Shown here: positions 15,032 to 23,019 of the stretch, in pieces | Layout: the number at the start of each line of letters is the position of its first letter | Position numbering within the stretch: the stretch's first letter is position 1 | Source: Acidobacteriota bacterium | GTDB lineage: Bacteria; Acidobacteriota; Blastocatellia; RBC074 | DNA: 23,020 bases | Direction of reading: 5' to 3' | Assembly (NCBI GenBank): GCA_022614735.1 | Contig: JAKEHZ010000020.1 | Coordinates: 1 to 23,020 of the forward strand | Position numbers and translations under genes: made by a program | Notes under the pieces: model-generated | The model's database searches: none | The model's input: only the letters and a program-made list of their open reading frames with translations | What the model was told of the DNA's origin: nothing

Positions 15032-15200
15032 TGTGGAAAATAGTGTGAATATCGTATTTGAAGGAACAGAAAATGTGGAAAATTCCCAGCTAAATTAAGT
15101 TTTCCACGGATATCCACAGACCGTTGGAAGGTTGGCTGTGGAAAAATCAGATAAGTCTATTTGCAGCTGCTAATTAGGCTGTTGATAAGTCTGTGGAAAT
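15032..15200. promoter_or_regulatory. DnaA box cluster
   Basis: Sites close to TTATCCACA were found in the dnaA-dnaN gap. On the minus strand there is TTTTCCACA at 15032-15040, 15074-15082 and 15137-15145, and ATTTCCACA at 15192-15200 inside the dnaA 3' end. On the plus strand there is ATATCCACA at 15110-15118 and the weaker TTTTCCACG at 15100-15108. Most share the TTTTCCACA variant, suggesting a lineage-specific preference. They may also mediate DnaA control of dnaN. Confidence 0.7.
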
Positions 15201-16575
15201 GACCTTTTTGTTCGTATAAAGCCGTAATTTTATTGATACTGTGAAGAACAGTCGTATGGTGTTTGCCTCCGAACTCGCGGCCGATTTCTGGAAGACTGGC
15301 CTTAGTCAACGTCTTGCAGAGATACATTGCGACCTGGCGTGGAAGTGCAATGCTTCTCGTATTAGATTTTGATTTCAAGTCAGCCACCCGCAAATTGTAG
15401 TACTCAGCAACGACTTTCTGTATAACTTCGATCGTTATTGCTCGTTCCTCCTCTTCAACGAGATTCTTCAGTGCTTCCTGAGCCAGTGAGATGTTGATTG
15501 GTTCGCCCCGTAATGATGAGAGGGCTGTAAGTCTGACAAGAGAACCTTCGAGTTCTCGGATATTGGATTTGATCTTATTAGCGATGAAGAGCGCTACGTT
15601 ATCCGGCAGATTTAGTTTCTCAGTCTCCGCTTTCTTGCGAAGGATCGCAACTTTGGTCTCCAGGTCGGGGGGTTGGATGTCCGCAATCAACCCCCACTCA
15701 AATCTTGAATGGAGGCGTTCTTCAAGCGTAGGTATCTCTCTTGGTGGGCAATCTGACGAGATGACGATCTGTTTTTGGCCTTCATAGAGCGCATTGAAAG
15801 TGTGAAAGAACTCTTCCTGAGTTCTTTCTTTGCCGGCCATGAACTGTATGTCGTCAATCAGAAGGACGTCAATTGAGCGGTACTTCTCGCGAAAGGTCAT
15901 TGTCTGATCGTACCTGATGGCGTTGATCAGTTCGTTCATAAATTTTTCCGCAGAGATGTAACAGAGTCTGAGGTGACGATTTTGCTCTTTCACGCGCTGT
16001 CCGATGGCGCACATCAAGTGTGTCTTGCCGAGTCCGACACCTCCGTATATATAAAGAGGATTGTAGGTCTTCGAAGGAGCTTCGGCCACAGCCAACGATG
16101 CCGCGTGCGCAAATTGATTACAGGATCCAACAACAAATGTTTGGAAGGAGTATTTCAGATTGAGCGGTAACTCTGATGGTTCTGAATCGACAAAATGCGA
16201 TTTTGGTATCTGTCTTTCGTTGAAAAGATTTTCACTGCTGGTTGAGGGAATGGAGCTGGGATCTTTTCCCGAATCGCCCAGTGTAGATGAGTCCGTTTTT
16301 TGGCTTGATGATCTTTCCTGCGGCTCAATTATTGAGGTTACTTCGAACTTGATTGATCGTCCTGCGAGATCAGTCTCCTCCAGAGATTCCTCCAAAACCT
16401 CACGATAGTTGTTGAGTATCCAATCTTCAAAGACACGGTCCGGCACTAACAGCCGGATGGTATCGTGATCGCTATCTAAGAAGTTTATTGGTTTAAACCA
16501 TGTTGTGAAACTTTCGTGATTAACTCTCTTTTCTACTGCCGAGAGCACGGAATCCCAGAGATTGGCCTCACTCAT
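15157..16575 (-). CDS. dnaA: Chromosomal replication initiator protein DnaA
   Basis: DnaA binds oriC and opens it to start replication. From the ATG at 16575 the protein has 472 residues. Domain I begins SEANLWDSVLSAVEKRV. Domain II is a variable Ser-rich linker (about 88-130). The domain III AAA+ ATPase begins near KYSFQTFVVG, with Walker A GVGLGKT at 178-184, Walker B LLIDDIQFM at 238-246 and an LHSRFEWGL sensor region. The domain IV helix-turn-helix carries the DnaA signature KASLPEIGREFGGKHHTTVLHS at about 425-446. The frame extends 12 codons upstream to a TTG at 16611, but the ATG matches the family start. The ribosome-binding site is weak. Confidence 0.98.
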   Translation of the reverse strand: MSEANLWDSVLSAVEKRVNHESFTTWFKPINFLDSDHDTIRLLVPDRVFEDWILNNYREVLEESLEETDLAGRSIKFEVTSIIEPQERSSSQKTDSSTLGDSGKDPSSIPSTSSENLFNERQIPKSHFVDSEPSELPLNLKYSFQTFVVGSCNQFAHAASLAVAEAPSKTYNPLYIYGGVGLGKTHLMCAIGQRVKEQNRHLRLCYISAEKFMNELINAIRYDQTMTFREKYRSIDVLLIDDIQFMAGKERTQEEFFHTFNALYEGQKQIVISSDCPPREIPTLEERLHSRFEWGLIADIQPPDLETKVAILRKKAETEKLNLPDNVALFIANKIKSNIRELEGSLVRLTALSSLRGEPINISLAQEALKNLVEEEERAITIEVIQKVVAEYYNLRVADLKSKSNTRSIALPRQVAMYLCKTLTKASLPEIGREFGGKHHTTVLHSINKITALYEQKGHFHRLINSLISSCK

Positions 16576-16959
16576 AAAGCACCATATCTGGCTCGTATTA
16601 ACAATCGACAAGCCAAATTTTATTAATCCGCCTATAAAACAGCAGATTTTAAAGACAGAAAAGAGTCCCTAGCAGGAAAAGTATCTTCCCAGGCTTTTCC
16701 AGACACACAAGTATGCTGTTGATTAAATATGGCAGTAGTAAAGTATTGTAATTTCAGCGGCTTAGCTCACCTGAGACTACTGTCATCAAGGTGACGAAGG
16801 CTACCACATCGATTCTTTGATTGCAAGATGAAGGCCTGATAATAAGCGCGAAATTACGATACTCAATACAATATTTTTTGGATTTTCAGTATCGTGGCCT
16901 AATATTGGCGGCATCATGTGATTGCATTTAATTTTCAAGAGCAAACTGGAGAGATCAGA
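16576..16959. other. Divergent intergenic region between dnaA and the amidase
   Basis: About 380 bases without a gene. I see no close DnaA box here. An 8-bp inverted repeat, ACGATACT (16856-16863) and AGTATCGT (16888-16895), with a 24-base spacer could be an operator. Overlapping it is a weak amidase promoter candidate: TTGGAT (16878-16883), 16 bases, TAATAT (16900-16905). A second weak inverted repeat is TCACCT/AGGTGA (16767-16772, 16789-16794). The part nearest dnaA is AT-rich and should hold its promoter, but no -35/-10 pair is convincing. Confidence 0.45.
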
Positions 16960-18387
16960 ATGGCTCAATTAAACGAACTGGACTGGCTTGACGCGACAGC
17001 AGAGGCCGAGTTGGTTAGAAAGAAAGAAATAAAGCCAATCGAGCTTGTTGAGGCTGCTGTAGAACGCATCGAGCGTGTCAATCCGCAACTCAATGCTGTT
17101 ATTACGAGGATGTATGACGAAGCGCGCCAGACAGCGACGGGGGAATTACAGGATGGGACATTCACCGGAGTTCCCTTCCTTCTAAAAGACCTGCAGGCCG
17201 CCTATCAGGGTGTGCGAATGACGTCGAGCTCGGAGTACATGCGCGACTTTGTGCCGAATCTGGATAGCGAGTTGGTCAAACGTTACAAGCGTGCGGGCCT
17301 GATTGTGATTGGCAAAACAAATACACCGGAATTGGGAATTCTGCCGACGACAGAGCCAAAGCTTTTTGGTCCGACGCTCAACCCATGGGATACGACACGT
17401 ATGACAGGCGGATCAAGTGGAGGATCAGCGGCGGCTGTGGCCGCGGGTATGGTTGCGATGGCCCACGCCAACGATGGTGGCGGTTCAATTCGCATTCCAG
17501 CCTCCTGTTGTGGCGTGTTTGGATTGAAGCCGACGCGCGCGAGAAATCCGCTCGGTCCCCATTTCGGTGATCTCTTCAGCGGGCTGATTGCTGAGCACGC
17601 AGTGACACGGTCGGTACGCGACAGCGCTGCATTGCTCGATGCGACTTCAGGCCCGGAGCTCGGTGATCCCTATTGCGCTCCGCCACCTGCACGCCCGTTC
17701 ATTCAAGAGGTAGGGGCTGATCCGGGCAAACTTCGCATTGCTTTCACCACGACCGCGCCGACAGGAGTGCCAATTCACCCTGATTGCGTGTCCGCCGTCC
17801 ATGAGGCCGCGAAGCTCTGTGCAGGCCTGGGTCACGAGGTTGAAGAAGCTGCGCCGCAGCTCAACGGAGAGATGTTGGTTAATGCTTTTATGACGATCTG
17901 GTCGGCGGGCAATGCATGGTTGGTTGACAGCATGTCATTTGCCCTCGGGAAGAAGCCCACCAGGGAAAATTTCGAGCCCGGAACGTGGGTATTAATTGAG
18001 ATGGGACGAGCGCAAAGTGCGCCTGCATATTTGCTCGCAGTGCAAACAATTCAGGTCTTCACTCGCCGCATCGCGCAGTTCATGGAAAAGTACGATGTAT
18101 TGTTGACGCCGACGCTGGCCGAACCACCATTGCCGCTCGGAAGTTTTGATTCGACAGCGGAGGACCCACTGGCAGGAATGCGCCGCGCCGGTCTGTTCGT
18201 TCCGTTCACTCCACTTTGCAATGGGACAGGGCAGCCGGCAATGTCGGTGCCGCTTTTTTGGAACGCAGAAGGATTGCCGGTTGGTACGCATTTCGTCGGG
18301 CGCTTCGGTGATGAGGCGACGCTGTTCAGGCTGGCAGCGCAACTTGAAGCAGCGAGGCCATGGATGAATCGTCGGCCTCCGATTTAG
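16960..18387 (+). CDS. Amidase signature family hydrolase
   Basis: A 475-residue amidase of the GatA/fatty acid amide hydrolase superfamily, which hydrolyses carboxamide bonds with a Ser-cis-Ser-Lys triad. Lys76 lies in VPFLLKDLQ, the cis-Ser is 152 or 153 in MTGGSSGGSAAAVAAG, and the nucleophile Ser176 is in NDGGGSIRIPASCCGVFGLKP. This resembles stand-alone amidases more than GatA of the glutamyl-tRNA amidotransferase, because the usual gatCAB neighbours are absent. The ATG at 16960 has GGAGAG about 6 bases upstream, so the longer GTG-initiated frame from 16918 is rejected. The substrate is unknown. An S9 peptidase follows on the same strand after 89 bases. Confidence 0.9.
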   Translation: MAQLNELDWLDATAEAELVRKKEIKPIELVEAAVERIERVNPQLNAVITRMYDEARQTATGELQDGTFTGVPFLLKDLQAAYQGVRMTSSSEYMRDFVPNLDSELVKRYKRAGLIVIGKTNTPELGILPTTEPKLFGPTLNPWDTTRMTGGSSGGSAAAVAAGMVAMAHANDGGGSIRIPASCCGVFGLKPTRARNPLGPHFGDLFSGLIAEHAVTRSVRDSAALLDATSGPELGDPYCAPPPARPFIQEVGADPGKLRIAFTTTAPTGVPIHPDCVSAVHEAAKLCAGLGHEVEEAAPQLNGEMLVNAFMTIWSAGNAWLVDSMSFALGKKPTRENFEPGTWVLIEMGRAQSAPAYLLAVQTIQVFTRRIAQFMEKYDVLLTPTLAEPPLPLGSFDSTAEDPLAGMRRAGLFVPFTPLCNGTGQPAMSVPLFWNAEGLPVGTHFVGRFGDEATLFRLAAQLEAARPWMNRRPPI

Positions 18388-18417
18388 GAAGCCGAAACTA
18401 CCAGACAGTTTCAACAC

Positions 18418-18445
18418 AAAGGATCAAAGAGTCAAAGGGTCAAAG
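18418..18445. repeat. Short tandem-like GTCAAAG repeats
   Basis: The spacer between the amidase and the S9 peptidase contains three imperfect copies of a GTCAAAG-type unit (ATCAAAGA, GTCAAAGG, GTCAAAGC). This is a short degenerate direct repeat, similar in flavour to the AAAAGTCAAAAGG run near 7550. No function is evident. Confidence 0.5.
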
Positions 18446-18476
18446 CCGAATTACACAGAATAGAGGTCGAGAAAAA

Positions 18477-20420
18477 ATGCAGGATCGGAAACAAAAGGCG
18501 AAAGTCGCACCATATGGCTCCTGGAAATCGCCGATCACTTCGGACTTGATTGTTTCAGGTACTATCGGATTGGGACAGATTGCGATTGACGGTGAAGATG
18601 TCTACTGGGTCGAAACCAGACCTACCGAGAAAGGCCGGTACGTCATCGTCAAACGAACACCGGATGGAAAGACGACTGATATCACGCCGATGCCTTTCAA
18701 TGCTCGCACTCGTGTTCACGAATACGGCGGTGGAAGTTACGCAGTTATCAACGGCACGGTTTACTTCTCGAATTTCACGGATCAGAGGTTGTATCGACAA
18801 GATGCGGACAGTAGACCGCGAGCAATCACTCCTGAAACGGATTTGCGTTATGCGGATGGCGTAATTGACAAGGTCCGCAATCGAATGATTTGTATCCGCG
18901 AAGATCACACCGTTGCGGGGCAAGAAGCCATTACTATGATCGTCGGCATTGATCTCGACGGTGAGATTGATCAGACAGTGCTTGTCAGTGGTAACGACTT
19001 TTACTCATCACCCCGGTTGAGCCCTGACGGTTCGCATCTGGCCTGGCTTGCGTGGAATCATCCGAATATGCCCTGGGATGGTTCGGAGCTATGGGTGGCC
19101 GAGGTCATGAAAGATGGTTCGCTCGCAAACAAAACGCTCGTCGCCGGCGGAGCTGAGGAATCGATATTTCAGCCGGAATGGTCGCCAGATGGTGTCCTGC
19201 ATTTCATTTCGGATCGGACTGGTTGGTGGAATCTCTATCGCTTGCGCGAGGGTAAGATTGGGGCGTTGTGCGAAATGAAAGCCGAGTTCGGTCTGCCGCA
19301 GTGGGTCTTCGGAATGTCGACTTATGCTTTCGAATCAGCTAATCAAATAGTTTGTGCTTACATCGAGCAGGGCTTCTCGCGTTTGGCAATCCTCGACACA
19401 TCGACAGGCAAGCTGGAGACTATCGAATCACCTTACATGCGGATCGAAGGCATAAGAGTGAAGTCCGGCAGTGCTCTTTTCATCGCAGGCTCACCGGCCG
19501 AATCAACCAGTATTGTCAGCTTCGATCTAACTACGAGGAATTTTGAGAATGTAAGGCGTTCGAGCGATCTGAATATTGAGACGGACTATATCTCTATTCC
19601 GCAGAGTATCGAGTTCCCTACCGAAAATGGGCTGACCGCTCATGCTATCTTTTATCCCGCGGCCAATCGCGATTTCGCGGCGCCTGATGGTGAACTGCCG
19701 CCGCTCCTGGTGATGAGCCACGGCGGGCCGACATCTGCTGCAAGTCCAACGTTCAAACTCAGCATTCAATACTGGACGAGTCGCGGCATTGCTGTTCTGG
19801 ATGTGAATTATGGCGGAAGCACAGGCTACGGGCGCGAGTATCGCGAGCGTCTCAGAGGCAATTGGGGAGTCGTGGATGTCGACGATTGCATAAACGGCGC
19901 AAAATATCTGGCCGAGCGCGGTGAGGTAGACGGCAATCGTCTGGCTATCACTGGCGGTAGCGCGGGTGGATATACCACGCTCTGCGCGCTAACCTTTCGA
20001 GATGTCTTTAAAGCCGGGGCCAGCCATTACGGTGTGAGCGATCTCGAAGCGCTGGAGGTTGACACGCATAAGTTTGAGTCTCGTTATACGCACAGTCTGG
20101 TTGCGCCTTACCCGGAGCGTGCTGATCTTTACCGAGAACGTTCACCAATTCATTTCACAGATCGGCTCAGGGCTCCAGTCATCTTTTTTCAGGGCCTGGA
20201 AGATAAGATAGTGCCGCCGAATCAAGCCGAGATGATGGTGGAAGCGCTGAGCGCGAAAAAATTGCCGGTAGCTTATGTCACGTTTGAAGGAGAGCAACAC
20301 GGATTTCGTCAGGCTGCCAATATCAAACGTGCGCTCGATGGTGAATTGTATTTTTATTCGCGAGTTTTCGGATACGAGCCGGCTGATGAGATTGAGCCGG
20401 TCCCGATTGAGAATTTGTAA
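18477..20420 (+). CDS. S9 family prolyl oligopeptidase-type peptidase
   Basis: The 647-residue protein has the two-part S9 design. An N-terminal beta-propeller covers about residues 20-370, with repeats such as SPDGSHLAWLAW and EWSPDGVLHFISDRTG. A C-terminal alpha/beta hydrolase domain has MSHGGPTS near 413-420, the nucleophile Ser495 in TGGSAGGY, Asp576 in GLEDKIVPP and His608 in GEQHGFR. It is of the acylaminoacyl-peptidase/dipeptidyl-peptidase (S9C-like) kind. No signal peptide is seen, so it probably acts in the cytoplasm. The ATG at 18477, with GAGG about 10 bases upstream, is preferred over the longer frame from 18360 that overlaps the amidase. Its TAA stop lies in a long inverted repeat. 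Confidence 0.92.
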   Translation: MQDRKQKAKVAPYGSWKSPITSDLIVSGTIGLGQIAIDGEDVYWVETRPTEKGRYVIVKRTPDGKTTDITPMPFNARTRVHEYGGGSYAVINGTVYFSNFTDQRLYRQDADSRPRAITPETDLRYADGVIDKVRNRMICIREDHTVAGQEAITMIVGIDLDGEIDQTVLVSGNDFYSSPRLSPDGSHLAWLAWNHPNMPWDGSELWVAEVMKDGSLANKTLVAGGAEESIFQPEWSPDGVLHFISDRTGWWNLYRLREGKIGALCEMKAEFGLPQWVFGMSTYAFESANQIVCAYIEQGFSRLAILDTSTGKLETIESPYMRIEGIRVKSGSALFIAGSPAESTSIVSFDLTTRNFENVRRSSDLNIETDYISIPQSIEFPTENGLTAHAIFYPAANRDFAAPDGELPPLLVMSHGGPTSAASPTFKLSIQYWTSRGIAVLDVNYGGSTGYGREYRERLRGNWGVVDVDDCINGAKYLAERGEVDGNRLAITGGSAGGYTTLCALTFRDVFKAGASHYGVSDLEALEVDTHKFESRYTHSLVAPYPERADLYRERSPIHFTDRLRAPVIFFQGLEDKIVPPNQAEMMVEALSAKKLPVAYVTFEGEQHGFRQAANIKRALDGELYFYSRVFGYEPADEIEPVPIENL

Positions 20421-20524
20421 TTCGGTAATATTCAACCGCCAAGACGCCAAGAACGCCAAGAGAAAAAAGATACTGATCTCTCTTGGCGTTCTTGGCGTCT
20501 TGGCGGTTGAATATTACCGAATTA
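20418..20524. repeat. Perfect 46-bp inverted repeat between convergent genes (element C)
   Basis: Arms 20418-20463 and 20479-20524 are perfect reverse complements with a 15-base loop. The arm carries CGCCAAGACGCCAAGAACGCC, three slightly different copies of a GCCAAGA unit. The left arm starts with the TAA stop of the S9 peptidase. The right arm contains the last codons and TAA stop of the transporter gene on the other strand. It can act as a two-way terminator. Confidence 0.92.
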
Positions 20525-21797
20525 GTAATACCCCCTGTCCATTGTTGAAGATACCTGCAACGCACCCCGTCATCAATGTGGCGAGTGTTGCTGCCAGCAG
20601 CGCGCGCAACCCCAGACTCGCCAGATCGTCGCGTCGCGAGGGAGCGAGAGCTGCCGTCCCTCCGACGAAAATCGCCATAGAAGCAAAGTGAGCAAAACCG
20701 CATAAAGCATAGCTCAAAATCACCACCGTTCGCGGATCGGTCAATTGCCCGGTCGATATCATCTGGGCCATATCTTGATAGGACACGACCTCGGTTAAGA
20801 TCACACGTTCGCCCAACAATCGCGATGCTTCCGCAATGTCGGCCCTGGCAATTCCGAGCAGAGCAGCAAAAGGATAGAAAAACCATCCCAGGATTTTGAC
20901 CAGTGAAACCGGCTCCGACAATCCGAACCATTTACTCGGCAAACCGAGAAATTTATCGAGGAGCGAGACTAATCCAAGCACAGCGATCAATAACGCGGTG
21001 ATTCCGGCCGCGAGTCTCAGGCCATCCATTGCACCAGTGATAATTGCGCTCATCAAATTGCGCGCGCGTGTTTCCGGCGCTTCCGGAGGAATTGTTGAAA
21101 GCGTTTCAGGTGTTTCGGTCTCCGGCAGCAGGAGTTTTGTCATCACTACGATTGCAGGGATCGAAAGTAATGAAGCCGAGATCAAATGTCCTGCAATTTG
21201 TGGAAAATATCTGTTCAGGAAAGCGACGTAGATGCCAAGCGTTGTAGAGGCTACGGTGGCCATACCGGCGCCAAGAACAGTGAGCAATTCAGAGCGCGTC
21301 ATTTTTTCAAGGTAAGGTCGGATGACCAATGCGGACTCTACGCCGACGAAGATGTTCGCGGCGCCGCATAATGATTCGGCGCCGCTGATGCCCATGGTGC
21401 GATGAAAAATCTTGGCGAAGAAACGGACCACAATCTGAAGCACACGCAGGTGATAGAGTGCGGCAGTGAAGGCCGAGAAAAAGATCGCCACCGGCAAGGC
21501 CTGAATAGCCAGCACGAAACCAATCGATCCTTGCTCACCCGGCGCGGCTGCCAATGGCCCGAATAGAAATACAGAGCCGCTCTTCGATACTTGCAACAGC
21601 GCATTTACGGCGTCGTTGAGCCAGAGAAAGATGCGTTGTGAGATGGGCAAGCGAAAGATCAGAAGTCCAATTGCGAGTTGCAATCCCATCCCCCAGGCGA
21701 TTGTCTTCCATTGCACTTTTCGGCGCTCGGAAGAAAACACCCACGCGACGGCTGCAAAGACGAAAAACCCCACGGCGGAGAGTAAATGAAGAATCAT
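20514..21797 (-). CDS. Concentrative nucleoside transporter (NupC/CNT family)
   Basis: A 427-residue inner-membrane protein that most likely imports nucleosides with sodium or protons. It has roughly ten hydrophobic segments and the CNT motifs in order: MGISGAESLCGAANIFVG, IRPYLEKMTRSELLTVLGAGMATVA, LGERVILTEVVSY and SYALCGFAHFASMAIFVGG. The binding loop usually reads VG-QTEAPL but here is VG-VESAL, one residue shorter. The usual GFANF-S is GFAHFAS. Specificity may therefore differ from NupC. A GAGGGG ribosome-binding site precedes the ATG. The last three residues and the stop are encoded in the inverted repeat shared with the convergent peptidase gene. Confidence 0.9.
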   Translation of the reverse strand: MILHLLSAVGFFVFAAVAWVFSSERRKVQWKTIAWGMGLQLAIGLLIFRLPISQRIFLWLNDAVNALLQVSKSGSVFLFGPLAAAPGEQGSIGFVLAIQALPVAIFFSAFTAALYHLRVLQIVVRFFAKIFHRTMGISGAESLCGAANIFVGVESALVIRPYLEKMTRSELLTVLGAGMATVASTTLGIYVAFLNRYFPQIAGHLISASLLSIPAIVVMTKLLLPETETPETLSTIPPEAPETRARNLMSAIITGAMDGLRLAAGITALLIAVLGLVSLLDKFLGLPSKWFGLSEPVSLVKILGWFFYPFAALLGIARADIAEASRLLGERVILTEVVSYQDMAQMISTGQLTDPRTVVILSYALCGFAHFASMAIFVGGTAALAPSRRDDLASLGLRALLAATLATLMTGCVAGIFNNGQGVLLIR

Positions 21798-21821
21798 CGG
21801 GTCCCCTCAAAATGGTTGTTG

Positions 21822-21936
21822 AAGAGGCTGGAGACTGGAGGCTGGAGGCTGGAGATGATGGCACGATGAACCCTTTTCACCTCCTTGCCCTTTCACCCAT
21901 ACACCCCAGCCTCCAGCCACCAGTCCCCAGCCTCTT
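21822..21936. repeat. Imperfect inverted repeat of GGCTGGAG units (element E)
   Basis: Arms 21822-21852 and 21906-21936 pair with two mismatches across a 53-base spacer. The arm holds four degenerate GGCTGGAG/GACTGGAG repeats. It lies in the divergent gap between the transporter and deaminase genes, 25 bases upstream of the transporter start. This is the one long palindrome here that is not beside a stop codon. Just after it, 21934-21958 resembles a shortened arm of elements A and B (TTTTTCGTTTGTT, then TATTCTCC). Confidence 0.8.
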
Positions 21937-21968
21937 TTTCGTTTGTTACTTATTCTCCTCTTTCTTGC

Positions 21969-22008
21969 ATTGTTGCTGATGTGTGTGGGAAGCTAACGCA
22001 TCAACAAT
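21969..22008. promoter_or_regulatory. Inverted repeat upstream of the deaminase gene, possible operator
   Basis: ATTGTTG (21969-21975) and CAACAAT (22002-22008) are perfect inverted repeats; the pairing continues with ATG/CAT if three bases bulge out. The repeat ends 17 bases before the start codon, a position suitable for an operator or an mRNA leader hairpin. No clear -35/-10 pair is visible. Confidence 0.35.
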
Positions 22009-22025
22009 AACGAGGCAAAACGGAA

Positions 22026-22781
22026 GTGATTCTAAAAGTCTTCACCGACAAAATCCAATTGAGCGAAGCCGCGGCCTCAAAGGCTGCCGGCGCAATACAA
22101 CGCGCAATAGCAGAGCGCGGGAACGCGCGCATCATAGCTGCAACAGGCGCTTCACAATTCGAGTTTCTGAAGGCTCTGATCCAGAGACGCTATGTCGATT
22201 GGAAACGCGTTGAAATGTTTCATCTGGATGAATACGTCGGTCTCCCGGCCTCGCATCCGGCAAGCTTCCGCCAATATCTGCTCGAGCGGTTTATTAAACC
22301 GGCGGGAATCGAAAAGTATCACTTGCTCGATGGTGAAGCCGACCCGATTGAAGTCTGTCGCAGCGCCGGAGAATTGCTGGCGGCAGCACCGATTGACATT
22401 GCTTTCGTCGGCATTGGTGAAAACGGCCATCTGGCGTTTAACGATCCGCCGGCAGATTTCATGACTGAAGAGCCTTATATCGTTGTCACTCTTGACGAAG
22501 CTTGCCGCCAACAGCAAGTTGGTGAGGGCTGGTTTGCAACTCTGGATGAAGTACCAAAGCAGGCGATCTCGATGACTGTCAAACAAATTCTCAAGGCGCG
22601 TGAGATCATCTGCATCGTACCCGACGCGCGTAAAGCGCAGGCAGTCAAGGATTGTTTTGAAAATGAGATCAGCCCGCAGTTCCCTGCCTCGATTTTGCGT
22701 ATGCACGACAACACGACGGTTTATCTCGACGCAGAGAGCGCATCGCTGTTGCGAGCAGATTTGCTTTCAGGATCGAGATGA
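22026..22781 (+). CDS. nagB: Glucosamine-6-phosphate deaminase-like protein (NagB family)
   Basis: NagB converts glucosamine 6-phosphate to fructose 6-phosphate and ammonia in amino-sugar use. The 251-residue protein has the Rossmann-like sugar isomerase fold: ATGASQFEFL at 39-48 (phosphate loop), FHLDEYVGLP at 65-74 (D68 likely proton relay), GIGENGHLAFNDPP at 129-142 with H135, then KQAISMTVKQILKA. Compared with E. coli NagB as I recall it (NDGHIAFNEP), the Asp is N133 and the Glu is D140. Such ENGH/NDPP forms are common in NagB-like proteins, so the activity is probable rather than certain. The start is GTG, with a weak GAGG about 12 bases upstream. Confidence 0.85.
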   Translation: MILKVFTDKIQLSEAAASKAAGAIQRAIAERGNARIIAATGASQFEFLKALIQRRYVDWKRVEMFHLDEYVGLPASHPASFRQYLLERFIKPAGIEKYHLLDGEADPIEVCRSAGELLAAAPIDIAFVGIGENGHLAFNDPPADFMTEEPYIVVTLDEACRQQQVGEGWFATLDEVPKQAISMTVKQILKAREIICIVPDARKAQAVKDCFENEISPQFPASILRMHDNTTVYLDAESASLLRADLLSGSR

Positions 22782-22803
22782 CAGTGGTTTCTCCGTCTCG
22801 CTA

Positions 22804-23019
22804 GAGCCTGTTATTAACTTTGGGTTCGGCTCTTTGAAAACGACGCTTTCCCTAGCCCAGCCGTTCACAGCTGGGTCGGGGTCATGGAAAACATCGGAGG
22901 GCGTTTCAACGTCCTTCCTCATTCGGCTTTAGCCAAACTTGTGGCTGAAGCCTGCTGATAAGCCCGGTGAACCGGGCTTAGGGATTATGTGTCTCGCTAC
23001 CCAGCCGTGAACGGCTGGG
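22804..23019. repeat. Cluster of REP-like hairpins after the deaminase gene
   Basis: The last 239 bases hold no gene but several hairpins. CCCAGC/GCTGGG is at 22856-22875. An imperfect GGAGGGCGT/ACGTCCTTCC hairpin is at 22896-22918. GGCTTTAGCCA/TGGCTGAAGCC is at 22925-22952, with one G-T mismatch. TAAGCCCGGT/ACCGGGCTTA at 22959-22980 and CCCAGCCGT/ACGGCTGGG at 23000-23019 are perfect. The GTGAAC turn recurs. This looks like a REP/BIME-type mosaic that probably continues past the window edge. Confidence 0.75.

Larger units (their letters stand above)
14889..15200. other. Putative replication origin oriC (dnaA-dnaN intergenic region)
   Basis: The 268-base gap between dnaA and dnaN, plus the last codons of dnaA, contains all the parts expected of a bacterial origin. 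There is an AT-rich stretch (14907-14950), a run of six TAG trios (14950-14967) and at least five sites within one or two bases of the DnaA box TTATCCACA. The dnaA-dnaN spacer is a standard oriC location. Read in the dnaA-to-dnaN direction, the order is boxes, trios, AT-rich DNA. Confidence 0.85.

Noticed and set aside
18360..18476. Earlier start for the S9 peptidase
   Set aside because: It overlaps the amidase end and runs through the GTCAAAG repeats; no family similarity appears before the ATG at 18477.
20323..20931. A 202-codon minus-strand frame across element C
   Set aside because: It overlaps both the transporter and the peptidase gene ends out of frame and is rich in Arg, Cys and Ser, as expected of a shadow frame.
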